From Deltaproteobacteria bacterium (lineage in GTDB: Bacteria; Myxococcota_A; UBA9042; DTJE01), in NCBI GenBank assembly GCA_029547805.1, contig JAKPOP010000001.1, positions 232,396 through 296,395 of the forward strand: DNA of 64,000 bases, read 5' to 3'. Shown here in pieces: positions 1 to 8,865 of the stretch. Made by a program: the position numbers and the translations under genes. The notes beneath the pieces were generated by a model that did not search any database, was not told where the DNA came from, and saw only the letters and a program-made list of their open reading frames with translations. Position 1 is the first letter of the stretch; each line of letters starts with the position of its first letter.

Positions 1-2
1 GG

Positions 3-650
3 CTCACCAAGGAGATCGCCCTCTGGGATCACCGAGCAGAGCAGTTGCGCCTCGAGGAGCAGGCCGGGAAGGTGAACGCCCGGCTGAACTTCCAGGAGGC
101 CCGGCGCCGGGCGGACGAGATCGAGGCCAGGCTGAAGCGCCGCATGGCCGAACTGGACCGGGAGGCCCAGGTCACCGCTCTCCCGCCCGTGGTGATGGGG
201 GCCTTCCTGGTCGTACCGATCGGGCTCATCACCCGCATGACCGGGCAGACCACCTCCGGCCGGACCTCCGACACGATGGAGTCTGCGGCCCGGGCCCGGG
301 CCATCGTGATGGAGGTCGAGCGCGGGCTCGGATTCGAGCCCGTGGACCGGGAGTACGACCATCTGGGCTACGACATCGAGAGCCGCGACCCGCGCACCGG
401 CCGCTTGCGCTTCATCGAGGTCAAGGGCAGGGTGTCCGGGGCCGCGACCATCACGGTGACCCGCAACGAGGTCCTGACCTCGCTGAACACGCCCGACGCC
501 TACATCCTGGCCATTGTGGAATTTCTGGACAGCGGCGACCACCGTGTCCACTACGTCCGCCGCCCCTTCCACCGGGAACCGGATTTCGGTGTCACCAGCG
601 TGAACTATGATCTGGCGGAACTCCTGGCCAGGGCGGAGGAGCCGAGATGA
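3..650 (+). CDS. Helicase of a defence operon, C-terminal fragment with DUF3883
   Basis: The 5' end lies outside the window; 215 codons and the stop are visible. The fragment starts with a charged, helix-rich stretch (visible residues about 15-55) and a short hydrophobic segment. It ends in a DUF3883 module with 'GYDIES' and 'RFIEVKGR', a spacing that resembles the D...ExK core of PD-(D/E)xK nucleases. Such tails occur on large SNF2/DEAD-type helicases that sit next to DUF1156 methylases and DUF499 ATPases, both of which follow here. The helicase motor itself is not visible, so that part of the call is inference from the tail and its neighbours. The stop overlaps the darT start (ATGA), implying translational coupling. 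Confidence 0.8.
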   Translation, partial: LTKEIALWDHRAEQLRLEEQAGKVNARLNFQEARRRADEIEARLKRRMAELDREAQVTALPPVVMGAFLVVPIGLITRMTGQTTSGRTSDTMESAARARAIVMEVERGLGFEPVDREYDHLGYDIESRDPRTGRLRFIEVKGRVSGAATITVTRNEVLTSLNTPDAYILAIVEFLDSGDHRVHYVRRPFHREPDFGVTSVNYDLAELLARAEEPR

Positions 651-1294
651 GCGCACCACCCCCGGAGCCCAAGGTCTATCACATCACGCACGTGCGCAAC
701 CTGCGTGGCATCCTCGACGCGAAGGGACTGTTGTCGGATGCGCGAATCACCGCGCAAGGCGGACCAAACCGGGGCATCGGCATGCCCATGATCAAGCAGC
801 GGCGCCTCGAGCTCGAGGTGCCGTGCCATCCGGGAACCGTCGTTGCGGATTACGTCCCTTTCTATTTCTGCCCCCGATCCGTCATGCTCTACGTGCTGCA
901 CTGTGGCAACAACCCGGAACTGCGATATCGCGGCGGACAGGACCCGATCATCCACCTGGAAGGGGACCTTCATCGAATCGTGCAATGGGCCGGCACCAAC
1001 GGCGTTCAGTGGGCCTTCTCCCTCTCGAACGCGGGCGCACGCCATGCGGAGTTCCGATGCAATCTCGACGACCTCTGTGAACTCAACTGGGAGGCCATCA
1101 ACGCAACGGATTTCCGTGACCAGGACCTGAAGGAAGGGAAGCAGGCCGAGTTCCTCGTGCACGGGTTCGTCCCATTCGACCTGATTGTCCGCATCGGGGT
1201 GAAGAGTCGGGAGGTCCAGGCAGAGGTGCTGCGTGAACTGGCCCAGACCCGCTATTCATCACCCGTGGATGTCATACCGGGCTGGTATTACTAG
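647..1294 (+). CDS. darT: DarT-type DNA ADP-ribosyltransferase toxin (DUF4433)
   Basis: 215 aa, the usual size for DarT. The N-terminus 'YHITHVRNLRGIL' (residues 11-23) carries the conserved histidines and arginine of the NAD+ pocket. Near the C-terminus 'KQAEFLVHGFVPFDLI' contains E168, the expected catalytic glutamate. Known family members transfer ADP-ribose to thymidine or guanosine in single-stranded DNA, stopping replication, and act in phage defence. The start overlaps the upstream helicase stop by 4 bases. The macro-domain antitoxin follows after 15 bases. Residues needed for activity look intact, so this is predicted to be a live toxin. Confidence 0.92.
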   Translation: MSAPPPEPKVYHITHVRNLRGILDAKGLLSDARITAQGGPNRGIGMPMIKQRRLELEVPCHPGTVVADYVPFYFCPRSVMLYVLHCGNNPELRYRGGQDPIIHLEGDLHRIVQWAGTNGVQWAFSLSNAGARHAEFRCNLDDLCELNWEAINATDFRDQDLKEGKQAEFLVHGFVPFDLIVRIGVKSREVQAEVLRELAQTRYSSPVDVIPGWYY

Positions 1295-1309
1295 TCAGGG
1301 AGGTGGATC

Positions 1310-2353
1310 GTGTTGGAGTACCTGACCGGCAACATCCTCGATGCGGACGCCGAGGCCCTGGTCAACTCTGTCAACTGCGTCGGGGTCATGGGTCGAGGCA
1401 TCGCACGCCAGTTCAAAGAGGCATGGCCCGACAACTTCCGGGCCTACGCCGACGCCTGCCGGCGAGGGGAAGTCCAGCCAGGCAGGATGTTCGTGTTCGA
1501 AACGGGACGACTCACGAACCCCCGTTACATCATGAACTTCCCGACGAAGCGCCATTGGCGCGGCAAGTCGCGTCTGGAGGATATCGAGGCGGGACTGCGC
1601 GCGCTGAAGGAGGAGATTCGCCGCCGGGGCATCCGTTCCATCGCGATACCGCCACTGGGTGCCGGCCTTGGTGGGCTCGATTGGGGGGTGGTCCGCAGTC
1701 GGATCGAACAGGCATTGGGGGACCTGGGCGACGTGAGGGTGATCGTCTTCGAGCCGACCGAGACGACACCGCTTCCTCGCAGCGTGCGCCGTGGCGAGGT
1801 CCCGACGATGACCACTGGCCGGGCCGCCCTGGTGGGGCTGATGGACCTGTATCGGCGCGCATTGCTCGACCCATTCGTTTCGCTGCTGGAAGTCCACAAA
1901 CTGCTGTATTTCATGCAGGAATCCGGTGAACCTCTGCGGCTGCGTTTCCTGAAGGGCCCCTACGGTCCCTACGCCGAAAACCTGCGACATGTCCTGCACG
2001 TCATCGAGGGGCACTACATCTCGGGCTACGGGAACGGGGGCGACCAACCGTACAAACCCCTGGAACTCCTGCCTGGGGCCGTGGAGGACGCCAGGCGCGT
2101 CCTTGAGGCGCACCCCGAGATCGCTCTGCGGTTCGAGCGTGTCCGCGAACTCGTGGAAGGCTTCGAATCCCCGCATGGTCTGGAACTGCTCGCGACGGTT
2201 CACTGGATCGCCACGCGCGACAGGCCGGAAACGGAAGACGACCTGGTCGCCCGTTTCTACGCCTGGCACGACCGCAAGCGACAGTTCAGCCGGCGACAGG
2301 TCCTGCGGGCGCTTGAGGTCTTGAGACAGAAGGGCTGGGTCCAGTTCACATAA
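1310..2353 (+). CDS. darG: DarG-type antitoxin: macro domain plus C-terminal DarT-binding domain
   Basis: 347 aa with a GTG start at 1310 preceded by 'GGGAGGTGG'. Residues 1-150 form a macro domain: 'GNILDADAEALVNSVNC' and 'GVMGRGIA' are the ADP-ribose-binding loops, and 'PLGAGLGG' is the second phosphate-binding loop. In known DarG this domain removes ADP-ribose from DNA. Residues about 190-347 ('LLEVHKLLYFMQ', 'KGPYGPYAENL') match the C-terminal DarG domain that binds and neutralises DarT. Both antitoxin activities therefore seem present. It sits directly between darT and the DNA methylase, on the same strand, so all defence genes are probably co-transcribed. Confidence 0.92.
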   Translation: MLEYLTGNILDADAEALVNSVNCVGVMGRGIARQFKEAWPDNFRAYADACRRGEVQPGRMFVFETGRLTNPRYIMNFPTKRHWRGKSRLEDIEAGLRALKEEIRRRGIRSIAIPPLGAGLGGLDWGVVRSRIEQALGDLGDVRVIVFEPTETTPLPRSVRRGEVPTMTTGRAALVGLMDLYRRALLDPFVSLLEVHKLLYFMQESGEPLRLRFLKGPYGPYAENLRHVLHVIEGHYISGYGNGGDQPYKPLELLPGAVEDARRVLEAHPEIALRFERVRELVEGFESPHGLELLATVHWIATRDRPETEDDLVARFYAWHDRKRQFSRRQVLRALEVLRQKGWVQFT

Positions 2354-2364
2354 ATGGGGTCTTG

Positions 2365-5220
2365 ATGGGTACCGCAAAGAAACTGATCGAAGTCGCCATG
2401 CCGCTGCCGGAGGTCAACGACGCCTCGGCGTATGACAAGATGCCCGGGATCGGGCCGCACCCGAAGGGGATCCACCAGTGGTGGGCCAGGTTGCCGCTGC
2501 CAGTGGCCCGGGCCGTCCTGTTCGCGTCCGTGGTGGACGACCCTTCGAGCCACCCGGACCGGTTCCCGACCGAGGAGACCCAGGAGCGGGAACGGGAGCG
2601 GCTGTTCGGGGTCATCCGGCGGATAATGCAACCGAGGCTCCACGAGCACGAAGAGGTCTATGCCGAGGCCCGGGCCGAGATGCTCCGGCACTGCGGCGGG
2701 GCCTTGCCCCCGGTCCTGGACCCCTTCGCGGGCGGGGGATCGATCCCGCTCGAGGCCGCGCGCCTCGGGTTCGAGGCCCACGCGGGCGACCTGAACCCGG
2801 TGGCGCTGCTGCTGAACCGATGCAACCTGGAGGTGGTGCCTCGCTGGACGGATTGGCCTGCCGTGAACCCGCAGGACCGGGGCCGCATCGGCGGCACGGG
2901 CCAGGTTCGTGGCTTGACCGGCCTCGCCGCCGACGTCCGGTACTACGGCCGCGTGGTCCTGGAGCGGGCCCGGCAGCGCATCGGGCTTCTCTATCCGCCG
3001 GTCCGGGTGACCGAGGCGATGGCCTCGGAGCACCCGCACCTCCTGGGGCTCGTGGGCAAGGAACTGCCGGTCATCGCCTGGATCTGGGCCCGGACCGTGG
3101 CGAGCCCGAACCCCGCGGCCCGGGGGGCGCATGTGCCGCTGATGAGCACCTTCTGGCTGTCGAGCAAGAAGGGGGGCAGGGCATACCTGGAGCCGGTGGT
3201 GGACCGGGCGGCGGGGACGTGGCGCTTCCGGGTGCGCACGGGGGCGCCCGAGGACCGCGACGCAGTGAAGGCGGGGACCAAGACCGGGCGCGCGCAATTC
3301 CGTTGCCTCCTGACCGGCGACCCGATCACCGACGACTACATCAAGGAGCAGGGCAAGGCGGGCCGGATGGACGCGCGCCTGGTGGCCATCGTGGCCGATG
3401 TGGGCCGGGGTCGGGCCTACCTGCCGGCCACCGCCGAGCACGAGGCTGTCGTCCGGCAGGCTGAGCCGGGGTGGAGGCCGGAGGGGGATATTCCCACGAA
3501 GTTGACCGGTGGCACATGCGCGCTCTACGGCCTGAGCAGTCTGGGAGACATCTTCACCCCCCGTCAGTTGACCGCGATGGTGACGCTCTCGGACCTGGTG
3601 CGGGAGGTTCCGGCGGACGTGCGGCGGGACGCGCTGGCTGCGGGGCTCTCCGAGACCGATGCCGACGCCTACACCACCGCCGTCGCCACCTTCCTGGCCC
3701 TGGCCCTGGACCGCTGCGCGGATTTCAACAACTCCCTGTGCAGGTGGACACCTGGCAATCAGAAGATCATGAACCTTTTTGGCCGACAGGCCATCCCGAT
3801 GGTCTGGGACTTCGGCGAAGCCAATCTGCTAGGCGACTCGGTTGGGGCCCTGATCACCTGCGCCGACTACGTGGCCGAATGCGTCGAGACGGTCTCGTCT
3901 CAGGACCAGGGCCACGCTTGCCCCCTCGACGCCGCGCAGCCCTGGGACGGCCTCCGGAACATCCTTGTCTCCACGGACCCGCCCTACTACGACAACATCG
4001 GCTACGCGGCCCTGTCGGACTTCTTCTACGTGTGGCTTCGGCGCACCATCGGGGACCTCCACCCCGACCTCTTCGGCACGATCCTGGTGCCCAAGGGCCC
4101 CGAACTGGTGGCCGCGCCCGAGCGCTTCGATGGCGACAAGCGCCGGGCCAGGGAGCACTTCGAGCAGGGCTTCCGGCGGGCCTTCGCGGCCCTGCGGGAC
4201 AGGATGGACCCGCGTTTTCCGCTGACCGTCTATTACGCCTTCAAGCAGGACGACGAGGAGGCTGGGAGCGCGGGCGTCTCGCCTGCCGAGGGAGAAGAAT
4301 GCGACCAAGAGGGTCGCGCTCCCAGGATTGACCTCACCACGGGCTGGGAGACCATGCTGAATGCCCTGATCGAGACCGGCTTTCAGGTCACGGCCACCTG
4401 GCCGGTCCGGGCGTCGCAGAAGTGGCGGATGAACGCCATGGAGGCAAACGCCCTGGCGTCTTACATCGTCATCGCCTGCCGCCCTCGCCCAGAGGATGCC
4501 CCCCAGACCGATCGCCGCTCCTTCGTGGCCGAGTTGCGACGCGACCTTCCCTCGGCCCTCCGGCGTCTCCAGCAGGGGAACATTGCCCCGGTGGACTTCG
4601 CGCAGGCCGCCATCGGCCCCGGCATGGCCATCTATTCCCGCTACAGCCGGATCCTGGAGGCGAGCGGCAGGCCCATGACCGTGCGCACGGCCCTCGGGCT
4701 CATCAACCAGACCCTCACTGAGGTCCTCTCGGAGCAGGAGGACGACTTCGATGCGGACACCCGCTGGGCCATCGCCTGGTACGACCAGAACGGCTTCGAT
4801 CCGGGCGAGTTCGGTCAGGCCGAGGTCCTGTCGAAGGCCAAGGTCACCAGCGTCGCCGGACTCGTGACCGCCGGGGTGGTGGAATCGCGCGGCGGGAAGG
4901 TGCGGCTGCTTCGGCCCGAGGAGTTGCCGAAGGACTGGGACCCGAGCACGGACCGGCGCTTCACGATCTGGGAGGCGACGCACCACCTGCTGCGCCTCTA
5001 CTGGCATGAACAGGCAGGTGACCGGGCGACCGGCGACCTGTTGAGGCGCCTCGGCCCTCTCGGGGACCTGGCGAGGGACCTGGCCTATCGCCTCTTCGCC
5101 ATCGCCGAACGCAGGGGCCGCTCAGCCGATGCCCAGGGGTACAATGCCCTGGTCATGGGCTGGCCGGAGGTCACTCGGCTTGCAAAGGAGGCCCCCGTGC
5201 AGGAGCAGACCCTTCTGTGA
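2365..5220 (+). CDS. DUF1156 adenine-specific DNA methylase
   Basis: 951 aa from ATG at 2365 (a TTG one codon earlier is possible). The N-terminal DUF1156 region carries 'KGIHQWWARLPLPVARA'. The S-adenosylmethionine motif is 'LDPFAGGGSIPLEA' near residue 119, and the catalytic motif 'TDPPYYDNIGYAALSDFFY' is near residue 538, typical of amino-methyltransferases. It probably marks host DNA for the helicase/ATPase system; the target sequence cannot be read from the gene. Between about residues 632 and 654 an extra segment ('GSAGVSPAEGEE') is encoded by a palindrome-bounded repeat (see 4262-4325) that keeps the frame open. The gene stops 10 bases before the DUF499 gene. Confidence 0.9.
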   Translation: MGTAKKLIEVAMPLPEVNDASAYDKMPGIGPHPKGIHQWWARLPLPVARAVLFASVVDDPSSHPDRFPTEETQERERERLFGVIRRIMQPRLHEHEEVYAEARAEMLRHCGGALPPVLDPFAGGGSIPLEAARLGFEAHAGDLNPVALLLNRCNLEVVPRWTDWPAVNPQDRGRIGGTGQVRGLTGLAADVRYYGRVVLERARQRIGLLYPPVRVTEAMASEHPHLLGLVGKELPVIAWIWARTVASPNPAARGAHVPLMSTFWLSSKKGGRAYLEPVVDRAAGTWRFRVRTGAPEDRDAVKAGTKTGRAQFRCLLTGDPITDDYIKEQGKAGRMDARLVAIVADVGRGRAYLPATAEHEAVVRQAEPGWRPEGDIPTKLTGGTCALYGLSSLGDIFTPRQLTAMVTLSDLVREVPADVRRDALAAGLSETDADAYTTAVATFLALALDRCADFNNSLCRWTPGNQKIMNLFGRQAIPMVWDFGEANLLGDSVGALITCADYVAECVETVSSQDQGHACPLDAAQPWDGLRNILVSTDPPYYDNIGYAALSDFFYVWLRRTIGDLHPDLFGTILVPKGPELVAAPERFDGDKRRAREHFEQGFRRAFAALRDRMDPRFPLTVYYAFKQDDEEAGSAGVSPAEGEECDQEGRAPRIDLTTGWETMLNALIETGFQVTATWPVRASQKWRMNAMEANALASYIVIACRPRPEDAPQTDRRSFVAELRRDLPSALRRLQQGNIAPVDFAQAAIGPGMAIYSRYSRILEASGRPMTVRTALGLINQTLTEVLSEQEDDFDADTRWAIAWYDQNGFDPGEFGQAEVLSKAKVTSVAGLVTAGVVESRGGKVRLLRPEELPKDWDPSTDRRFTIWEATHHLLRLYWHEQAGDRATGDLLRRLGPLGDLARDLAYRLFAIAERRGRSADAQGYNALVMGWPEVTRLAKEAPVQEQTLL
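4262..4325. repeat. REP-like palindromic repeat inserted in the methylase gene
   Basis: A perfect 11-bp inverted repeat, ctgggagcgcg at 4262-4272 and cgcgctcccag at 4315-4325, encloses 42 bp. It encodes 'GSAGVSPA' in the host frame, a peptide I recall from in-frame REP-type insertions in many unrelated proteins. The 64-bp unit plus two bases preserves the reading frame. It lies between the DPPY motif and the C-terminal part of the methylase, in what is probably a surface loop. Confidence 0.65.
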
Positions 5221-5230
5221 GGAGTGAACG

Positions 5231-8200
5231 ATGTCGATGACCAATCACGAGCGCGTGGGCAAGGCGCTGGATTTGCTTCGGGCCGGCCTTGCGCCCTTCG
5301 TGGAGCGGGAGTTCCGCGATGCCTTCGGCGACGACATGCCGGCCGAGGTTGCCCGGTTCCTGGACGACGACCGCCTGAACATGGGGCGCCCGGCCGGGGA
5401 GTGGGACGTGGCGGCCCTCCTCAAGGTGATGTGGGAGTCCTGGAACGAGGTCTTCCGCAGGACGCTCGGGTTCGCGGAGCGAAGCCTCGTGTCCGAGTTG
5501 CGGGGCTGGCGCAACCGGTGGGCCCATCAGGAGGCGTTTTCGAGCGACGACGCGGACCGGGCCCTGGACTCGGCCGAGCGGTTGCTCACGGCCGTGTCCG
5601 CGCCCCAGGCGGAGGAGGTCCACCGGATCAAGATGGACCTCCGGCGGCTCGTGTTCGATGAACAGGTGCGCGCCGAGAGGCGGCGGCTCGGGGGATCGCT
5701 CATCGGGGCGGGGGCGGCCGGGGCGCTCAGACCCTGGCGCGAGGTTGCCGTCCCGCACCCGGACGTGCGCAGCGGTCGCTACCAGCAGGCGGAGTTCGCG
5801 GCGGACCTGTGGCAGGTCCATCTGGGTGAGGGGAGCGACGAGTACCGCGACCCGGTGGAGTTCTTCCGCCGGACCTACCTCACCGACAGCCTCGGGCACC
5901 TGCTGACCACGGCGGTCGCAAGGTTGTCCGGTGCAGGCGGCGACCCCGTCGTGCAACTTCAGACCAACTTCGGCGGCGGCAAGACCCACTCGATGCTCGC
6001 GCTGTATCACCTGTTTTCCGGGCATCCCCCGACGGCCCTGCCCGGTGTCGAGACCGTGATGAGGGCCGCGGGCGTGGCGGCCTTGCCTGCGGTCCGCCGG
6101 GTGGTGCTGGTGGGCAACCGCCTGTCGCCGGGCAACCCCGTGCAAAAGTCGGACGGCACCGTCGTGCGCACGCTGTGGGGCGAGTTGGCGTGGCAGGTCG
6201 GCGGGCGGGAGGCGTACGATCGCATCCGGGCCGATGACGAGCGCGCGACGAGCCCCGGGGACCGGCTGCGCGAGATATTCAGGGATTACGGGCCGTGCCT
6301 GGTGTTGATTGACGAGTGGGTGGCCTACGCGCGGCAACTCCACGACGCTTCCGACCTCCCGGGCGGCTCCTTCGAGACCCAGTTCACCTTTGCCCAGGCA
6401 TTGACCGAATCGGCCCGCGCCGTGTCGAACTGCCTGGTGGTGGTGAGCCTGCCGGCGTCGGAGCAGGCCGCATCGCCCCACGCCCGGACCGAGGACGAGG
6501 AGGTGGGCGGGCTCCGGGGCCGCGAGGCGCTGGACCGGCTGCGCAACGTGATCGGTCGTGTGGAGTCTTCCTGGCGGCCCGCCTCCGCCGAGGAGAGTTT
6601 CGAGATCGTGCGGCGACGGCTCTTCGAGCCGTTTTCGGACCCGGAACAGTTCACGGCGCGGGACGTGGTGGCCTTGGCATTCGCGGACCTGTACCGGGCG
6701 CAGCGCGGGGAGTTCCCGCCCGAGTGTTGCGAGGCGGGCTATGAACAGCGCCTCAAGGCCGCCTATCCCATCCACCCCGAGGTCTTCGACCGCCTGTACG
6801 GCGACTGGTCCACGCTGCTCACGTTCCAGCGCACGCGCGGGGTCTTGCGCCTGATGGCCTCGGTGATCCACAGCCTGTGGGACAAGGGCGACCGGAGTCC
6901 GTTGATCCTCCCGAGCAGCATTCCGATGGACGACCCGCGGGTGCAGTTCGAGATCACGCGCTATCTGTCGGACAACTGGGTGCCGGTGATCGAGAAGGAC
7001 GTGGACGGCCCGGGGTCGCTGCCGGTCCGCCTCGATGCCGAGGTGGATAATCTGGGACGGTATTCGGCGTGCCGGAGGGTCGCGCGCACGGTCTATTTCG
7101 GGTCCGCGCCTGTGACCGGGGCGGCCCACCGGGGGCTCGAGGACCGTCGGGTGCGGCTCGGCTGCGTGATGCCGGGGGAGTCGCCGGCCAACTTCGGGGA
7201 TGCCTTGCGGCGGCTCGCGGCCGCGGCGACCTACCTGTACCAGGACGGCAATCGCTACTGGTATGCCACGCAGCCCACGGTGACGAAACTGGCCGAGGAC
7301 CGGGCGGAGCAACTGCGGCGCGAGCCGGACAAGGTGGCCCGGGAGGTGGAGCGCAGGGTCAGGCAGGACGTGCGCCAGGCCGGCGACTTCAGTCGGGTCC
7401 ACCCGTTTCCGCAAGGCAACGCCGATGTCCCGGACGACCTCGAGGCGAGGCTGGTGGTCCTGGACACGTCCGCTCCGCACGCGCGGGGCGATGACCACAG
7501 TGCAGCCTTGCGCCGGGCGCGGGACCTCCTGGATTCGCGGGGAGGCGCGCCGCGTATCTATCGGAATACCTTGGTTTTTCTGACGGCAGATCAGGCGAGG
7601 CTTCAGGACCTCGAGGCCGCGGTGCGTCTGTATCTGGCCTGGGATTCCATCCTGGGTGATCGCGAGGCCCTGAACCTCGCCCCCCAGCAGGTCCGGCAGG
7701 CCGAGACGCAGCGGCAGGCCGCGGACCACATGGTGACGGCGCGCCTGCCCGAGACCTACATGTGGCTCCTGGTCCCGGTCCAGGTGGACCCGAATGCGGA
7801 GGTGACCTGGCAGGCCTTGCGGCTGCAAGGGGGGGAAGGGCTTGCGGTGCGGGCGAGCAAGTGTCTGCGAAAAGACGAGTTGCTGCTCGTGTCCTTCGCA
7901 GGCACGCGGCTGCGCATGGAACTGGACCGCGTGCCGCTGTGGCGTGGGGACCACGTGGAGGTCCGGCAACTGATCGAGGACTTCGCACGTTATCTCTATC
8001 TGCCGCGGCTGAAAGGCCCGGACGCGCTCCGAGCCGCCATCCGCGATGGGGTGGGCCTGATCACGTGGGGGCAGGACTCCTTCGCCTACGCCGATTTCTA
8101 CGACGAGTCCTCGAGGCGCTACCGGGGGCTCAGGGGTGGGCAGGCCCTGGATCACATTTTGGAGACAGGACTGGTGGTCAAGCCCGATGTGGCGCGCCGC

Positions 8201-8557
8201 CAGATGGACCAGGAGGAGGATTCGGGCGGCCGAAGGGGTGCCCAAGGGACTGGAGGCAGCCAGGGGCAGGGTGGGGGTACGAGCGGATCCGGCCAACAGA
8301 CAGGCGTGTCCGAGGTCCAGGCTCCCCATCGCTTTCACGGGAGTGTGCGCCTTGACCCTGTTCGGGCCGGTGCCGACGCGGGCCGGGTCGTCCAGGAGGT
8401 GCTGGCGCACCTGGTCGGAAGTCCGGACACCAACGTCTGCGTGACCCTTGAAATCGAGGCCACCTCGCCGAGAGGCTTCAGGGAAGACGTCGTGCGCATC
8501 GTGACCGAGAATGCCCGAACGCTGCGATTCACGGTCCAGGGCTTCGAAAGGGAATAG
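5231..8557 (+). CDS. DUF499 ATPase with N-terminal Swt1-type HEPN domain
   Basis: 1108 aa, start ATG 5231 with 'GAGGAGTGA' just upstream, overlapping the methylase stop. The N-terminal ~140 residues resemble a Swt1-family HEPN domain with the R-x4-H motif 'RNRWAH' (about residues 94-99), the signature of many RNase toxins. The P-loop 'NFGGGKTHSMLALYHLF' is near residue 248 and Walker B 'CLVLIDEWVAYA' near residue 359. DUF499 proteins are found with DUF1156 methylases and DUF3883 helicases in predicted antiphage systems. It is the last gene of the operon. A likely role is the sensing or effector ATPase of the complex, with the HEPN domain as possible RNase; that division of labour is inference. 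Confidence 0.88.
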   Translation: MSMTNHERVGKALDLLRAGLAPFVEREFRDAFGDDMPAEVARFLDDDRLNMGRPAGEWDVAALLKVMWESWNEVFRRTLGFAERSLVSELRGWRNRWAHQEAFSSDDADRALDSAERLLTAVSAPQAEEVHRIKMDLRRLVFDEQVRAERRRLGGSLIGAGAAGALRPWREVAVPHPDVRSGRYQQAEFAADLWQVHLGEGSDEYRDPVEFFRRTYLTDSLGHLLTTAVARLSGAGGDPVVQLQTNFGGGKTHSMLALYHLFSGHPPTALPGVETVMRAAGVAALPAVRRVVLVGNRLSPGNPVQKSDGTVVRTLWGELAWQVGGREAYDRIRADDERATSPGDRLREIFRDYGPCLVLIDEWVAYARQLHDASDLPGGSFETQFTFAQALTESARAVSNCLVVVSLPASEQAASPHARTEDEEVGGLRGREALDRLRNVIGRVESSWRPASAEESFEIVRRRLFEPFSDPEQFTARDVVALAFADLYRAQRGEFPPECCEAGYEQRLKAAYPIHPEVFDRLYGDWSTLLTFQRTRGVLRLMASVIHSLWDKGDRSPLILPSSIPMDDPRVQFEITRYLSDNWVPVIEKDVDGPGSLPVRLDAEVDNLGRYSACRRVARTVYFGSAPVTGAAHRGLEDRRVRLGCVMPGESPANFGDALRRLAAAATYLYQDGNRYWYATQPTVTKLAEDRAEQLRREPDKVAREVERRVRQDVRQAGDFSRVHPFPQGNADVPDDLEARLVVLDTSAPHARGDDHSAALRRARDLLDSRGGAPRIYRNTLVFLTADQARLQDLEAAVRLYLAWDSILGDREALNLAPQQVRQAETQRQAADHMVTARLPETYMWLLVPVQVDPNAEVTWQALRLQGGEGLAVRASKCLRKDELLLVSFAGTRLRMELDRVPLWRGDHVEVRQLIEDFARYLYLPRLKGPDALRAAIRDGVGLITWGQDSFAYADFYDESSRRYRGLRGGQALDHILETGLVVKPDVARRQMDQEEDSGGRRGAQGTGGSQGQGGGTSGSGQQTGVSEVQAPHRFHGSVRLDPVRAGADAGRVVQEVLAHLVGSPDTNVCVTLEIEATSPRGFREDVVRIVTENARTLRFTVQGFERE

Positions 8558-8865
8558 AAGGCGGACCTCCCCTGCACATGGCCGACGAGGAGGGGGCCCT
8601 GATGGAAGGCCTGGCCATTCCAAACAGATGGCAGAGGGGGCTTCCCACGGTCCGAGTGCTCCGGCCCTTCTCCAATCGTCCCGAGTCCTCTCGAACCTCC
8701 GCCATCGGGGAGATGACCCAGAATGGGGGTTCCGGAAACCGGGTGCAGACCAGGGCCAGTCCCTGACCAGCAAACGGGGTGCAGGACGCCGGGACGCCAC
8801 CGGCCGGTGCTAGACTTCGGCCGTTGTGACGCGGCCTTGCGGCCCCGCTCGCCCTGGAGGTGACC
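8558..8865. other. Gap between the defence operon and ccsA
   Basis: 308 bp without a convincing gene on either strand. A possible -10 hexamer TAGACT (8811-8816) lies about 50 bases upstream of the ccsA start; no good -35 box could be matched. No clear terminator hairpin with a T-run follows the DUF499 stop. Confidence 0.4.

Noticed and set aside
5171..8800. Very long open frame on the minus strand (over 1200 codons)
   Set aside because: It is antisense to the DUF499 gene. High G+C keeps such frames open, and it has no recognisable domain or ribosome-binding site.
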